This document shows, one piece after another, positions 17,849 through 27,505 of a stretch of 64,000 bases of DNA. The notes under the pieces were generated by a model that searched no databases, was not told where the DNA came from, and saw only the letters and a list, made by a program, of their open reading frames with translations. The position numbers were made by a program, and so were the translations under genes. Every line of letters begins with the position of its first letter. Position 1 is the first letter of the stretch. The stretch is from Ornithinibacillus salinisoli (GTDB lineage Bacteria; Bacillota; Bacilli; Bacillales; Amphibacillaceae): the NCBI RefSeq assembly GCF_042682545.1, contig NZ_JBHUHQ010000015.1. One strand, written 5' to 3'.

Positions 17849-18790
17849 ATGATCAGCTTTATAGTTAGAAGGTTAGGGCAATTACTATTACTTTTATTAG
17901 GAATTTCATTCATTGTTTTCATGAGTATGCACATTGCACCAGGAGACCCAGCAACTATAATTGGAGGACCAACTGCAACAGAATCTGACCTTGAGGCAAT
18001 AAGGAAAGATTTGGGACTGAATGAGCCTTTACTAGTTCAATATGTTGACTATCTGAAAGGAATAGTGCAGGGAAACTTCGGATATTCCTATCAAAATAGT
18101 CAGCCGGTAGGAGAAGCTATCGCTACACGACTACCGAATACTATTAAATTAGCAGTTGCGAGTATGATCGTTGCTGTTATTATAGGGCTAATTGCAGGAA
18201 TGATTTCCGCAATGAAACAAAATTCCTGGCTTGATGTAACAAGTACAACTTTTGCGTTAGTAGGTGTTTCGATACCCAATTTTTGGCTAGGTGCCATGTT
18301 AATACTCTTGTTTGCAGTTAATTTACAATGGCTACCAGTAAATGGTTTAAGTGAACCATTTTATTCGGTAGAGGGTTTAAAGCAATTGATTTTACCTTCT
18401 ATTACGTTGGGAACTGCTTCTGCAGCGTTAATTGCAAGGATGTCTCGCTCGTCAATGCTTGAAGTAATTAAATCAGATTACATTCGTACAGCTAAAGCAA
18501 AGGGGGTAAAACGAAAATCAGTAATCTGGGTCCATGCATTACGAAACGCGTTAATTCCTGTTATCACGGTTATTGGTATTAACTTTGGTGCTTTACTAGG
18601 AGGAACGATCATAACCGAGCAGGTATTTGCGATTAATGGAATTGGTAGATTAATGATCGATGCTATTTCTGCCAGAGATTTTCCAATGGTTCAAGGAACA
18701 GTCCTATTAGTGGCAGCTATTTTTGTCATCATTAATTTAATCGTCGATATTATTTATGTGAAAGTTGACCCTAGAATCAGCTATGAATAA
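17849..18790 (+). CDS. Peptide ABC transporter permease (DppB/OppB family)
   Basis: A 313-residue inner-membrane permease. It begins MISFIVRRLGQLLLLLLGIS, typical of DppB/OppB. It has six predicted helices and a cytoplasmic EAA-type loop (DYIRTAKAKGVKRKSVIWVHALRNA, near 210-235) that contacts the ATPases. It is first of five genes: two permeases, binding lipoprotein, two ATPases. A strong AAAGGAGGGG site precedes the ATG. The operon layout matches nickel/peptide importers; the ligand is not visible from sequence. Confidence 0.92.
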   Translation: MISFIVRRLGQLLLLLLGISFIVFMSMHIAPGDPATIIGGPTATESDLEAIRKDLGLNEPLLVQYVDYLKGIVQGNFGYSYQNSQPVGEAIATRLPNTIKLAVASMIVAVIIGLIAGMISAMKQNSWLDVTSTTFALVGVSIPNFWLGAMLILLFAVNLQWLPVNGLSEPFYSVEGLKQLILPSITLGTASAALIARMSRSSMLEVIKSDYIRTAKAKGVKRKSVIWVHALRNALIPVITVIGINFGALLGGTIITEQVFAINGIGRLMIDAISARDFPMVQGTVLLVAAIFVIINLIVDIIYVKVDPRISYE

Positions 18791-18812
18791 TCGTGGGGAG
18801 GAGGTTGAGAAT

Positions 18813-19703
18813 ATGACGGCAGAATTAGTTACCGATGTGAAGAAAGTAAAAGAAGAGAAAAAAGATGGCTTTTTCCTAGAGACTTTGAAAAAACTTCTGA
18901 AAAACAAATTAGCTGTAATTGGATTAGTTATTATTTTTGTCCAACTAATCCTTGCCATATTCGCTCCTTTATTTGTTAGTTATGGGCCATATGTACAGGA
19001 TTCAACAGCGACTTATTTAGGAGTAGGATCGGAGGGTCATTTTCTAGGAACGGATAATTACGGAAGAGATATGTGGTCCCGAATTGTGTATGGATCTAGA
19101 ATTTCTCTTATTGTTGGGGTTTCTACCGTTGCAATAGGATTACTAGGAGGAATCACCTTAGGGTTATTGGCAGGTTACTTTAAAAAACTAGATTCGATTA
19201 TTATGAGAATAGTAGATTTGTTATTTGCTTTTCCTGGCATACTACTTGCTATGTTAATCATTGCAATGCTAGGTACAAGTATCGTGAATGTGGTGATTGC
19301 TATTAGTATATGGTCCATTCCAGGGTGTGCGCGAATTGTACGTGGTAGTGTTTTATCAGTTAAGAAGCAAGAATACATTATGGCTTTACGATCTGTAGGT
19401 GCAGGTAATACAAGGATATTGTTAATGCATATTTTGCCAAATTGTACCGCACCTATCATTGTGTTTGCTACTACTCGAATGGCAACAGCAATTTTATCAA
19501 CTGCTTCATTAAGTTATTTAGGGCTAGGGGCGCAACCTCCAATGCCAGAGTGGGGTGCCATGATTGCCGCAGGACAAAATTTCATGTGGGATGCACCGCA
19601 TATGGCTGTTATCCCGGGAATAGCGATCATGTTAACCGTATTTGCATTTAATGTTGTTGGGGATGGATTGCGTGATGCTCTTGATCCAAATATGAATATT
19701 TAA
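18813..19703 (+). CDS. Peptide ABC transporter permease (DppC/OppC family)
   Basis: A 296-residue permease, partner of the preceding gene. It has an N-terminal cytoplasmic tail of about 30 residues, then GTDNYGRDMWSRIVYGSRISL, a hallmark of DppC/OppC, and six helices. The EAA loop ends LRSVGAGNTRILLMHILPN. The start at 18813 is supported by GGGGAGGAGG; a longer reading frame reaching into the previous gene has no site. Confidence 0.9.
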   Translation: MTAELVTDVKKVKEEKKDGFFLETLKKLLKNKLAVIGLVIIFVQLILAIFAPLFVSYGPYVQDSTATYLGVGSEGHFLGTDNYGRDMWSRIVYGSRISLIVGVSTVAIGLLGGITLGLLAGYFKKLDSIIMRIVDLLFAFPGILLAMLIIAMLGTSIVNVVIAISIWSIPGCARIVRGSVLSVKKQEYIMALRSVGAGNTRILLMHILPNCTAPIIVFATTRMATAILSTASLSYLGLGAQPPMPEWGAMIAAGQNFMWDAPHMAVIPGIAIMLTVFAFNVVGDGLRDALDPNMNI

Positions 19704-19722
19704 ATAAATAGGAGGAATGAAA

Positions 19723-21258
19723 ATGAAAAAATTATGGATGGCAACAGCGTTTTTGTTATTACTATGTATGATAGCCGCATGTGGAGATAGTGAAAGTTCA
19801 AGCGGCGGTAATGATGGAGAAGATGTACCAAAAGAATTAACGTATGCTTCAACTTCCGATGCGAAAGGATTATCTCCCATTGATACGAATGATTCTGTTT
19901 CAAGTAATGTGATCGTACAAGTCTATGAAACATTATTTACATTAGATCCTGAAACAATGGAACCTCAACCGTTACTAGCGGAATCCTATGAAACACCAGA
20001 TGAAAATACATGGGTTATTAAGTTAAATGAAGGAATAACTTTCCATGATGGCACACCATTTAATGCAGAGGCAGTAAAATATTCATTTGAACAAATGAAA
20101 GACCCAGAGCGTGCAGCACCAAGAGCGTCATTATTAGAACCAATTGAATCAATCGAAGTAGAAGATGAATATACGGTTGTGTTAAATACAAAAGAACCAT
20201 ATGGCCCGATGCTAGCAGCATTAAGTCACACAAATGCAGCAATCGTTAGTCCAACCGCAGACCAAGAAGGAGACATCAATAGAGAGCCAGTAGGAACTGG
20301 ACCATTTGTCTTTGAAGATTGGGAAGAAGGGGATCAAGTTGTATTAACAAAAAATGAAGACTACTGGAGGGAACCTACGCAATTAGAAAAAGTAGTTTTT
20401 AAAGTTGTTCCTGAATTTTCAACAGCTATTTCTATGTTAGAAACTGGAGATGTTCAATTCTTGGATGCCATTCCATCTGACCACATCTCTCGTGTGGAAT
20501 CATTAAATAATGTGGAAGTACAGAAAAAAGAAGGTACACGTGTATCCTATTTAACATTTAATGTAGAAAAAGAACCTTTTAATGACTTAGAGTTTAGACA
20601 AGCAGTTGCCTATGCGGTAGATCAAGAGTCTTATGTTAATCAATTAAACGGATTAGGTGAATATAATGAGAGTATCATCGGCCCGAAAGTATTCGGTTAC
20701 AATGAAGATGCACAGGATACTGGTTATAACTATGATCCAGACAAAGCTGCTGAAATTATTGAAGCAAATGGTTATGGTGACGAAACGTTTACGATGCTAG
20801 TAGCTAATCGTGATAATTATATGAAAATGGCAGAAATCGTACAAGCTCAATTATCAGATGTTGGACTTAATGTACAAATTGAAACAATGGAATGGGGAGC
20901 GTTTTTAGATACAGCAAGAGCTGGAGAGTATGAAATGACTTTCTTAGGTTGGGCAAATAGTACTGCTGATGGTAGTGAATTATTATATCCAAACCTACAC
21001 ACAGATAATATTGGTGGTTCTAACTATACTCGTTATAATAATGAAGATTTTAATAAGCTTGTAGAAGAGTCACGTATAACAGTAGATCAAGACGTACGTA
21101 AGGAAAAACTTCATGAAGCAAACGTGTTAGCAATTCAAGATGTACCATGGGTTGTAATGGAGCATGGAGTCGTAACGGCAGCTTACGATGAATCTGTAAA
21201 TGGTCTTTCTGTTGATCCAACCGGGCAATGGTCATTATACAATGTAACAAGAGAGTAG
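19723..21258 (+). CDS. Peptide ABC transporter substrate-binding lipoprotein (SBP family 5)
   Basis: A 511-residue binding protein with lipobox IAAC; the lipid-anchored cysteine is residue 20. Mature family-5 features: the VYETLFTLDPETMEPQPLLA region, ITFHDGTPFNAEAVKYSFE at about 108-126, and RQAVAYAVDQESYV in the second lobe. This family binds di/oligopeptides, glutathione, nickel or opines; specificity is open. The start at 19723 has GGAGG 7 bases upstream; the ATG two codons earlier is only 1 base from it. Confidence 0.92.
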   Translation: MKKLWMATAFLLLLCMIAACGDSESSSGGNDGEDVPKELTYASTSDAKGLSPIDTNDSVSSNVIVQVYETLFTLDPETMEPQPLLAESYETPDENTWVIKLNEGITFHDGTPFNAEAVKYSFEQMKDPERAAPRASLLEPIESIEVEDEYTVVLNTKEPYGPMLAALSHTNAAIVSPTADQEGDINREPVGTGPFVFEDWEEGDQVVLTKNEDYWREPTQLEKVVFKVVPEFSTAISMLETGDVQFLDAIPSDHISRVESLNNVEVQKKEGTRVSYLTFNVEKEPFNDLEFRQAVAYAVDQESYVNQLNGLGEYNESIIGPKVFGYNEDAQDTGYNYDPDKAAEIIEANGYGDETFTMLVANRDNYMKMAEIVQAQLSDVGLNVQIETMEWGAFLDTARAGEYEMTFLGWANSTADGSELLYPNLHTDNIGGSNYTRYNNEDFNKLVEESRITVDQDVRKEKLHEANVLAIQDVPWVVMEHGVVTAAYDESVNGLSVDPTGQWSLYNVTRE

Positions 21259-21265
21259 GGGGAAT

Positions 21266-22294
21266 ATGGAAAAGTTACTTGATGTCAAAGATCTAACGAT
21301 TGACTTTCGAACAGCTAAAGGAAATTCCGCGGCTGTTCGGGATGTTTCGTTTTCACTACATGACGGAGAAATATTATGTATTGTTGGTGAGTCAGGATCA
21401 GGAAAAAGTATTACGTCACTCTCCTTAATGGGGCTTCTTCCAGATAATGGGGAAGTTTCATCTGGTTCGATCCGTTTAAATGGAGAGGAACTAGTCAATA
21501 AAACAGATGAGGAATTGCGAAAAATTCGAGGTAACAAAATCTCCATGATTTTTCAGGAGCCAATGACTGCTCTCAATCCAGTATTTACAATCGGATATCA
21601 AATTCAAGAACCCTTACGGATCCATAAGGGAATGTCTAAACAAATGGCGATCACAAAAAGTATAGATTTACTCGAACAAGTTGGAATTCCCAATCCTAAG
21701 GAAAAAATCAATCAGTACCCCCATGAATTGAGTGGAGGAATGCGACAACGAGTCATGATTGCTATGGCATTGGCTTGTGAACCTTCGCTATTGATTGCGG
21801 ATGAGCCGACAACTGCATTGGATGTTACCATACAAGCGCAAATTTTAGATATTATCGATGATTTAAAGGAACAGTTTGGTATGGGTGTAGTGTTCGTCAC
21901 GCATGACATGGGAGTCGTTGCGGAAGTTGCTGATCGAGTTATGGTTATGTATGCCGGGGAAGTTGTGGAAGTCAATGATGTAGAGAGTTTATTTAGAAAC
22001 CCTCAGCACCCCTATACACAAGGATTACTAGGTGCGGTTCCAAATGTAGATGATGAAACACAGGAGATGAAAGTTATTCCTGGGTCCATGCCAAGTGTTG
22101 ATGATGATATTCCTGGGTGTCGTTTTCATCCGCGATGTCCCATGGCGATGGATATTTGTAAGGAAAAAAAACCACAATTAGTTCGTAGTGGTTCAGAAAA
22201 TGCAGCAGTAAGATGCTGGCTCCAGGAGGTGGACACCGATGACAGTTCAACCGTTACTTCAAGTGGAGGATTTGAAAACATATTATCCAATTAA
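21266..22294 (+). CDS. Peptide ABC transporter ATPase (DppD/OppD family)
   Basis: A 342-residue ATPase with Walker A GESGSGKS (about 42-49), ABC signature LSGGMRQR (about 155-162), Walker B LLIADEP (about 175-181) and switch His in VTHDMG. The C-terminal oligopeptide/dipeptide extension carries GCRFHPRCPMAMDIC, a cysteine cluster that in this family can hold an iron-sulfur cluster. The 3' end overlaps the next gene by 56 bases in another frame. Confidence 0.92.
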   Translation: MEKLLDVKDLTIDFRTAKGNSAAVRDVSFSLHDGEILCIVGESGSGKSITSLSLMGLLPDNGEVSSGSIRLNGEELVNKTDEELRKIRGNKISMIFQEPMTALNPVFTIGYQIQEPLRIHKGMSKQMAITKSIDLLEQVGIPNPKEKINQYPHELSGGMRQRVMIAMALACEPSLLIADEPTTALDVTIQAQILDIIDDLKEQFGMGVVFVTHDMGVVAEVADRVMVMYAGEVVEVNDVESLFRNPQHPYTQGLLGAVPNVDDETQEMKVIPGSMPSVDDDIPGCRFHPRCPMAMDICKEKKPQLVRSGSENAAVRCWLQEVDTDDSSTVTSSGGFENILSN

Positions 22295-23207
22295 GAGTGG
22301 AATTTTTAAGCGAACCAAATCACATGTTAAAGCAGTAAATGAGGTTAATTTGGAAGTTTTCGAAGGAGAAACACTAAGTGTTGTTGGTGAATCTGGGTGT
22401 GGAAAGTCAACCTTAGGACGAACGATATTAGGCCTCGAATCTAAAACTGATGGATCGATTTACTTTAAGGGAGAAGATATTGGCACTTTATCGGAAAGGA
22501 ATTTAAAGAAGTATAAAAAAGATATGCAAATGATTTTTCAAGATCCGTTTGCGTCGTTGAATCCTAGGCAAAAAATAGGAAAGGCGTTAGAAGAAGTGTT
22601 TGTCATCCATACGAATATGTCAAGGGAACAACGAAAAGAGCGAGTACTTCAACTATTAATGGAGGTAGGATTAAAAAAGGAACACTATGATCGACATCCA
22701 CATGAGTTTAGTGGAGGTCAGCGTCAGCGGATTGGGATAGCGAGAGCAATGGCGTTAAATCCTTCATTAGTTGTCTGCGATGAGGCCGTTTCGGCGTTAG
22801 ACGTTTCAGTGCAGGCACAAATTATTAAACTATTAAAAGAGCTTCAAGCGAAACATCAGTTATCCTATCTATTTATATCCCATGATTTAGGAGTAGTGCG
22901 TCACATTAGTGATCGTGTTTTAGTCATGTATCTTGGAACAGCAGTGGAATTAGGTACAACAGAGCAAATCTTTAATAACCCACAGCATCCTTATACGAAG
23001 GCACTACTCTCATCTATTCCACGTCCTGTTCCAGGAAGAAGGAGAGAGAGAATTAAGCTAGAAGGTGACTTGCCTAGTGCATCGAATTATCCATCTGGCT
23101 GCCCTTTCCACACTCGGTGTCCACTTGCTACAGAGCAGTGTAAAAGTGAAAAACCAATCTGGAGAGAAGTGGAAGATGGTCATTTTGTAGCTTGTCATCT
23201 AGTGTAG
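22239..23207 (+). CDS. Peptide ABC transporter ATPase (DppF/OppF family)
   Basis: A 322-residue second ATPase of the importer with Walker A GESGCGKS, signature FSGGQRQR, Walker B LVVCDEAVSALD, and a C-terminal GCPFHTRCP cysteine motif. The start ATG follows AGGAGGTGGACACCG within the end of the previous gene, giving a long 56-base overlap consistent with translational coupling. Confidence 0.92.
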   Translation: MTVQPLLQVEDLKTYYPIKSGIFKRTKSHVKAVNEVNLEVFEGETLSVVGESGCGKSTLGRTILGLESKTDGSIYFKGEDIGTLSERNLKKYKKDMQMIFQDPFASLNPRQKIGKALEEVFVIHTNMSREQRKERVLQLLMEVGLKKEHYDRHPHEFSGGQRQRIGIARAMALNPSLVVCDEAVSALDVSVQAQIIKLLKELQAKHQLSYLFISHDLGVVRHISDRVLVMYLGTAVELGTTEQIFNNPQHPYTKALLSSIPRPVPGRRRERIKLEGDLPSASNYPSGCPFHTRCPLATEQCKSEKPIWREVEDGHFVACHLV

Positions 23208-23234
23208 GGGACTTGTTAGCGATAAAGGATAATA

Positions 23235-23273
23235 GAAAGCTCCTGTATTGGGTAATACTACAGGAGCTTTCTT
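23235..23273. terminator. Bidirectional terminator
   Basis: GAAAGCTCCTGTA / TACAGGAGCTTTC, a 13-base perfect stem, loop TTGGGTAATAC. It lies between the convergent ends of the peptide importer operon and the neutral protease gene. Confidence 0.88.
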
Positions 23274-23281
23274 ATTGTTGT

Positions 23282-24937
23282 TTAGTAAATCCCTACTTGA
23301 TCAAACCCAGCAGCTACAGCTTGTGCTTCTTCACTACCTTCACCATATATGTCTTCTGCTGATTGAACAATTACATTACGTGCATCGCTGAAATCAGAAG
23401 TTGGAGTTAAATACACAGTTAGTGCACGATAGTATATTTGTCCAAGTTTTTCTTTACCGATTTGTTCACCGATTAGGTACGCGGCATGGTTCGTAATGGA
23501 TGAGTTAACATGGACACCACCATTATCAACATAACCTGGCATGTCGTAGTAATCATCCATATGCTCAGGATACATTCCATTACCATATGGAGCTCGTGCC
23601 TCGGAAACCGGGAATTTACTTGGGTTACTCAAGCTACGTAATGCTGTTCGCCCTTCTTCAATAGAAGGTGGGGCCATAATATCTTCTCCCATTTCCCAAT
23701 CGTCAGAATCGATAAGAGCACCAAATACATCGGCAAATGATTCGTTAAGTGCGCCAGATTGGAAACGATATTGTAAATTCGCTGTATGAGAGATTACACC
23801 GTGTGTCATCTCATGGGCAGCAACATCCAGACCCGCTGAAAGTGGTACCATGAATTCGCCATCTCCATCCCCATATGTCATGTGACGACCATTCCAAAAT
23901 GCGTTATTGTAGTTGTTACCATAGTGAACATAAGAGATAATGGCCATTCCATTATCGTCAAGTGAATTACGGTCATGCTCTTCTAAATAATATTCATAAA
24001 CCGATTCTGAATTATAGTGTGCATCAACGGCTGGGCTTTGATATTCGTCCTTCCATGATGAACTATCATTCTCGAAAATTTCTCCTGTATTGTGATCAAA
24101 CGTGTAAATACCTTCTAAATTTTCATGAGATTCATCATATAATTTGAACACTGTGTCTTCACCAGATCGCACTTCTTGGGTAGTATGGATATGACGTAAA
24201 TCGCCATGAACACCTTCTCCTACTCCTTTATGGTGTTTCTTTTTCATATCTTCCGTATGCAATAATGCATTATACTTATCGATTACATCACCAGTGTTTG
24301 CATCGACAAATACAAACCAATTTCCAGGCTCGTCACCTAAAAAGGTTAGATTAATCTTATATGCTAGGCTATTTTTTCCTTCAAATGGATAAACCACTAG
24401 CTCGGATGAAGGATCGTAAGCCATTTCAACTGGTGCTTTTACAGATGATTTAGCTACTTTAAGAGCATCTTCTGCCTGAACGGAAGCTTGTGTCAGAAAT
24501 TGATCGTTGTCAGCTTCTTGATTAAAGTGTCCATTTACTCCAGCCACTTCATTATCTCTATTAAAGTGAACGACTATCTCTGCACCTTCCACGGGAACAT
24601 TATTGTTCATTTGATGAAAGCGGATATGTGTCATTCCTAGTTCATCTGTTAGTATTTCCTTTACTTTTAAATTTTTCTCTGGATTCTTAACTCCTACTTT
24701 TGCTTCATTTCGTTTCAAGTAATCTATCGCATTTTTGGTATTACTAGATGCATATTTTTCCGATAGTTTTTCCTTAATGAAGATAGGTACGTTGACATTT
24801 ACGTTCCATTCTTTTTGTGCTTGTACATTAATTGGGGTTACTGAGTCGTGTGGTTTAGCCAGCACTTCACCCACTGAGAACGTACCTGCCACAATTGCTG
24901 AGGATAAAATGACAGGAATAATTTTCTTCTTATTCAT
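23282..24937 (-). CDS. Neutral metalloprotease, thermolysin family M4 (bacillolysin)
   Basis: A 551-residue secreted zinc protease precursor. Signal peptide about 1-27 (cleaved after SVGEVLA), then a propeptide with FTP and PepSY domains (to about 225), then the M4 catalytic and C-terminal domains. Active site: HEMTH at 375-379 and the third zinc ligand Glu399 in NESFAD. The catalytic His region VHVNSSITNHAAYLIG lies near the C-terminus. The start at 24937 has AGGAGG 7 bases upstream. It is likely used for extracellular protein digestion, matching the nearby peptide importer; that link is inference. Confidence 0.93.
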   Translation of the reverse strand: MNKKKIIPVILSSAIVAGTFSVGEVLAKPHDSVTPINVQAQKEWNVNVNVPIFIKEKLSEKYASSNTKNAIDYLKRNEAKVGVKNPEKNLKVKEILTDELGMTHIRFHQMNNNVPVEGAEIVVHFNRDNEVAGVNGHFNQEADNDQFLTQASVQAEDALKVAKSSVKAPVEMAYDPSSELVVYPFEGKNSLAYKINLTFLGDEPGNWFVFVDANTGDVIDKYNALLHTEDMKKKHHKGVGEGVHGDLRHIHTTQEVRSGEDTVFKLYDESHENLEGIYTFDHNTGEIFENDSSSWKDEYQSPAVDAHYNSESVYEYYLEEHDRNSLDDNGMAIISYVHYGNNYNNAFWNGRHMTYGDGDGEFMVPLSAGLDVAAHEMTHGVISHTANLQYRFQSGALNESFADVFGALIDSDDWEMGEDIMAPPSIEEGRTALRSLSNPSKFPVSEARAPYGNGMYPEHMDDYYDMPGYVDNGGVHVNSSITNHAAYLIGEQIGKEKLGQIYYRALTVYLTPTSDFSDARNVIVQSAEDIYGEGSEEAQAVAAGFDQVGIY

Positions 24938-25155
24938 AATCATACCTCCTAGTATTTTATTGTTTTTAATTATACGTTAATAGAGTTAAAATTACATGAT
25001 TATTTTGAACTGAATTAATATTATGTAAATTAGTAGAGTTTACTTAGGTAAATGGGTAAAGTGGTGCTTTTGTACTCGCAACATTGGACTATATGGTATT
25101 GGATTAGGAAAATATCATTATTGAAACGGGTAAGTAGATTTACCATAAAATAACA

Positions 25156-25195
25156 AGTGCCTGGCACCGTCAAAATTCGACAGGTGACAGGCACT
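25156..25195 (-). repeat. REP palindrome, class A, GTGCCTGGCACC variant
   Basis: Left arm GTGCCTGGCACC, loop GTCAAAATTCGACA, right arm GGTGACAGGCAC, then TTTTT. The G in the left arm leaves one unpaired position. It lies at the 3' end of the minus-strand gene at 25202. Confidence 0.88.
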
Positions 25196-25201
25196 TTTTA
25201 G

Positions 25202-25642
25202 CTAATCGCTCTTCAATCGCAAATCGATATCATATTCATCCTCCATCATCTCTGTAATCTCATCTCGAATGGAGGAATGCTCATTTACATACCAATCCTT
25301 TTGAAAATGCTTAATAATTTCCCCGCGCATTTCCTTATATTTCTCTTTTTCTTTCTTTACTTTATTCCTGGCTTCTAAGTAAAAGTAATAAAATAATGAT
25401 ATGACACTGATAATGAGTACGTATGCAAGGTTGGTAATTATGTCAACCATAGCATAAAAAATATTTTGCTCGGTAATTTCAGTCATATATAGAATGTAAT
25501 AAATAAATAACACTAAGGTTACCCCGAAAAGTAAAAGATAATTACTTTCCCTTCGTTTCCATTTATCAAGATATTCTTTTTTCTTACGGACTTTATCTAT
25601 CCTATTCCTAGTGTCATTCGTTACATGATCTTCCCAAGACAT
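25202..25642 (-). CDS. Two-helix membrane protein, possibly DUF2663 (YpbF-like)
   Basis: A 146-residue protein of unknown function with a basic N-terminus, two membrane helices (about 37-55 and 70-92) and a charged helical C-terminal tail ending DEITEMMEDEYDIDL. That tail pattern reminds me of the DUF2663/YpbF family, but I am not certain. The ATG at 25642 is chosen because GAGGTGAT lies just upstream. The gene is bracketed by two REP copies in the same orientation (25156 and 25699). Confidence 0.65.
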   Translation of the reverse strand: MSWEDHVTNDTRNRIDKVRKKKEYLDKWKRRESNYLLLFGVTLVLFIYYILYMTEITEQNIFYAMVDIITNLAYVLIISVISLFYYFYLEARNKVKKEKEKYKEMRGEIIKHFQKDWYVNEHSSIRDEITEMMEDEYDIDLRLKSD

Positions 25643-25698
25643 GATTATCACCTCGCATTATGTATATGAATAGTCTGTCCAAAGAATACCCACTTTAA

Positions 25699-25738
25699 GG
25701 TGCCTGGCACCGACAAAATTCGACAGGTGACAGGCACC
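25699..25738 (-). repeat. REP palindrome, class A, GTGCCTGGCACC variant
   Basis: Left arm GGTGCCTGGCACC, loop GACAAAATTCGACA, right arm GGTGACAGGCACC. It lies upstream of the minus-strand gene at 25202 and shares the left-arm G with the copy at 25156. Confidence 0.92.
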
Positions 25739-25847
25739 TCATCCCACTACAATTTACATTAATTTGACGTGTGTTTTGCGGTGGCTTTACATTGTTGATT
25801 TATAATTGAGATAGTGGTTGGATGATATATTAATCGGAGGTGTGTGT

Positions 25848-25907
25848 ATGCGCTTTTTGATTAAGATTTGTGTTTGTCTTGTTGTTGCCGTATTGTATTT
25901 AGTTTAG
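25848..25907 (+). CDS. Possible 19-residue hydrophobic peptide
   Basis: A short ORF, MRFLIKICVCLVVAVLYLV, with ATG 5 bases after a good GGAGGTG site and a TATAAT at 25801-25806 upstream (no good -35 seen). A two-residue basic start and a single hydrophobic helix suggest a membrane-inserted micropeptide or toxin-like peptide. It may equally be the decayed start of a lost gene. Confidence 0.35.
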   Translation: MRFLIKICVCLVVAVLYLV

Positions 25908-26248
25908 TTGTTGTTTCCACCAGCGGTGTTTCAGCAATGATTATTTGTATGTGCTGGAATGTTATTTTTTACTAACCATTAGCATAATCCTGTATATACT
26001 AGTAAAAAGCTTTTTTTCGCAATAGATCTTGTTTCATTCATCATAATAGCCACGTAACAGATAACCCACTAACACTTTTCTATTCTTCTAGCAATACAAC
26101 TTCAATCTTTTTCAGTGATTATTCCTTTTACTTTTATCGTTTGCTTTCTCCTATTATCGCCCGAGCCAGGATATTCGGATATGTAGGTGATTAAACTGGA
26201 TTTTTTCTTTCATATGAAATTCTTAATATGACTGATTGGAGGTTAATG
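25908..26248. other. Intergenic stretch, no gene seen
   Basis: About 340 AT-rich bases before the glycosyltransferase. No ORF with a ribosome site and no convincing structured RNA were seen. AAAAGCTTTTTTT near 26005 is a short palindrome without a longer stem. Confidence 0.45.
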
Positions 26249-27391
26249 ATGAAAATTGCTATTTTTACAGATACGTTTGTCCCAGATGTGAATGGAGTAG
26301 CAAGAACATTAAAACGTTTTACGGATTATTTGGAAAAGCATGCTATCGAATACCGAGTTTTTGCACCAAAAAGTACAAATGAGGATTTGTTTACTAGTCA
26401 TGTCCTTCGTTTTGCGAGTTTACCATTTTTCTTATATCCCGAATGTCGTATTGCTTTTCCTAACATTATTCATGTTCGTGAGGAAATACAAGAATTCCAA
26501 CCTGATATTATTCATGTAGCAACCCCGTTTAATATGGGACTTTGTGGACTGCATTATGCGAAAAAGTTTGATATACCAGTCGTTGGTTCGTATCATACAG
26601 ACTTTGATAGATATTTAGATTACTATGATTTCTCCTCATTGAAAAAAATTCTTTGGAAGTATATGCGGTGGTTTCATCGTCCTCTTCATAAAATTTTTGT
26701 ACCTTCTATTGCCACATTCGATCATCTACAAAAACATGGGTTTATGAATTTAGCTATTTGGCCGCGAGGTGTTGACTGTTCACATTTTCATCCGAAATTT
26801 GATCCTGAAGTAATTCGAAAAAAATACCATATAAATGAAAGATATATTCTACTTTATGTCGGACGACTTGCACTAGAAAAGGATGTCCTTGTCCTGCCAC
26901 AGATTGCAGAACTACTTCCGGAATCGGTTCGAAAGGATGTACATTGGCTTATTGTTGGGGATGGACCGCAGAAAAAAGAGCTAGAAATGGCGAGTCCTAA
27001 CAATTTGACATTAGCAGGATTTCTATCTGGGACCGACTTAGCACATGTGTATGCAGCGGCAGACTTATTTGTATTCCCTTCAGTTACAGAAACTTTTGGG
27101 AATGTTGTACTCGAATCCTTAGCTAGTGCAACACCTGTTATTGGAGCAAATGCAGGTGGTGTACGTACCATAATCGAAAATAATGTAACGGGAATGTTAT
27201 GTGAGGGTGGAGATGCAACTGAATTTGCAAGAACTATTGCGAACCTGCTGAATGACAAGGAAAAACGAGATGAAATGGGAGTCCAGGGAAGAAGGTATGC
27301 CATAACCCAATCATGGAATGCCATATTCTCTGATTTATTATTAGAATATGAAGCAGTCCTAAAAAGAAACATCCTCGAAGGAATGGCTTAA
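26249..27391 (+). CDS. Glycosyltransferase family 4 (MgtA-like)
   Basis: A 380-residue retaining GT-B glycosyltransferase. The N-terminal domain starts MKIAIFTDTFVPDVNGVARTL (Glycos_transf_4 type). The C-terminal donor-binding domain shows YVGRLALEKD, VGDGPQKKEL and FPSVTETFGNVVLESLA with the E-x7-E motif. GSYHTDFDRYLDYY and the overall pattern resemble mannosyltransferase MgtA / glycolipid synthases. The acceptor is unknown. ATG at 26249 lies 6 bases after GGAGG. A REP follows 5 bases after the stop. Confidence 0.85.
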   Translation: MKIAIFTDTFVPDVNGVARTLKRFTDYLEKHAIEYRVFAPKSTNEDLFTSHVLRFASLPFFLYPECRIAFPNIIHVREEIQEFQPDIIHVATPFNMGLCGLHYAKKFDIPVVGSYHTDFDRYLDYYDFSSLKKILWKYMRWFHRPLHKIFVPSIATFDHLQKHGFMNLAIWPRGVDCSHFHPKFDPEVIRKKYHINERYILLYVGRLALEKDVLVLPQIAELLPESVRKDVHWLIVGDGPQKKELEMASPNNLTLAGFLSGTDLAHVYAAADLFVFPSVTETFGNVVLESLASATPVIGANAGGVRTIIENNVTGMLCEGGDATEFARTIANLLNDKEKRDEMGVQGRRYAITQSWNAIFSDLLLEYEAVLKRNILEGMA

Positions 27392-27396
27392 ATATA

Positions 27397-27436
27397 GGTG
27401 CCTGTCACCCGTCGAATTTTGTCGGTGACAGGCACC
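27397..27436 (+). repeat. REP palindrome, class A
   Basis: Perfect 13-base arms, loop CGTCGAATTTTGTC, followed by TTTT. It lies directly behind the glycosyltransferase stop and 70 bases before the germinant receptor operon. Confidence 0.93.
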
Positions 27437-27505
27437 TTTTGTATAAAAATGGTTGTTTTGGGAAAAAAAAGAGGGATACTATTTTAATTTGATTGAGGGG
27501 ATGAG

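Noticed and set aside
27441..27481. Sigma-G promoter for the germinant receptor operon
   Set aside because: GTATA and GATACTA are present but 29 bases apart; the spacing does not fit.
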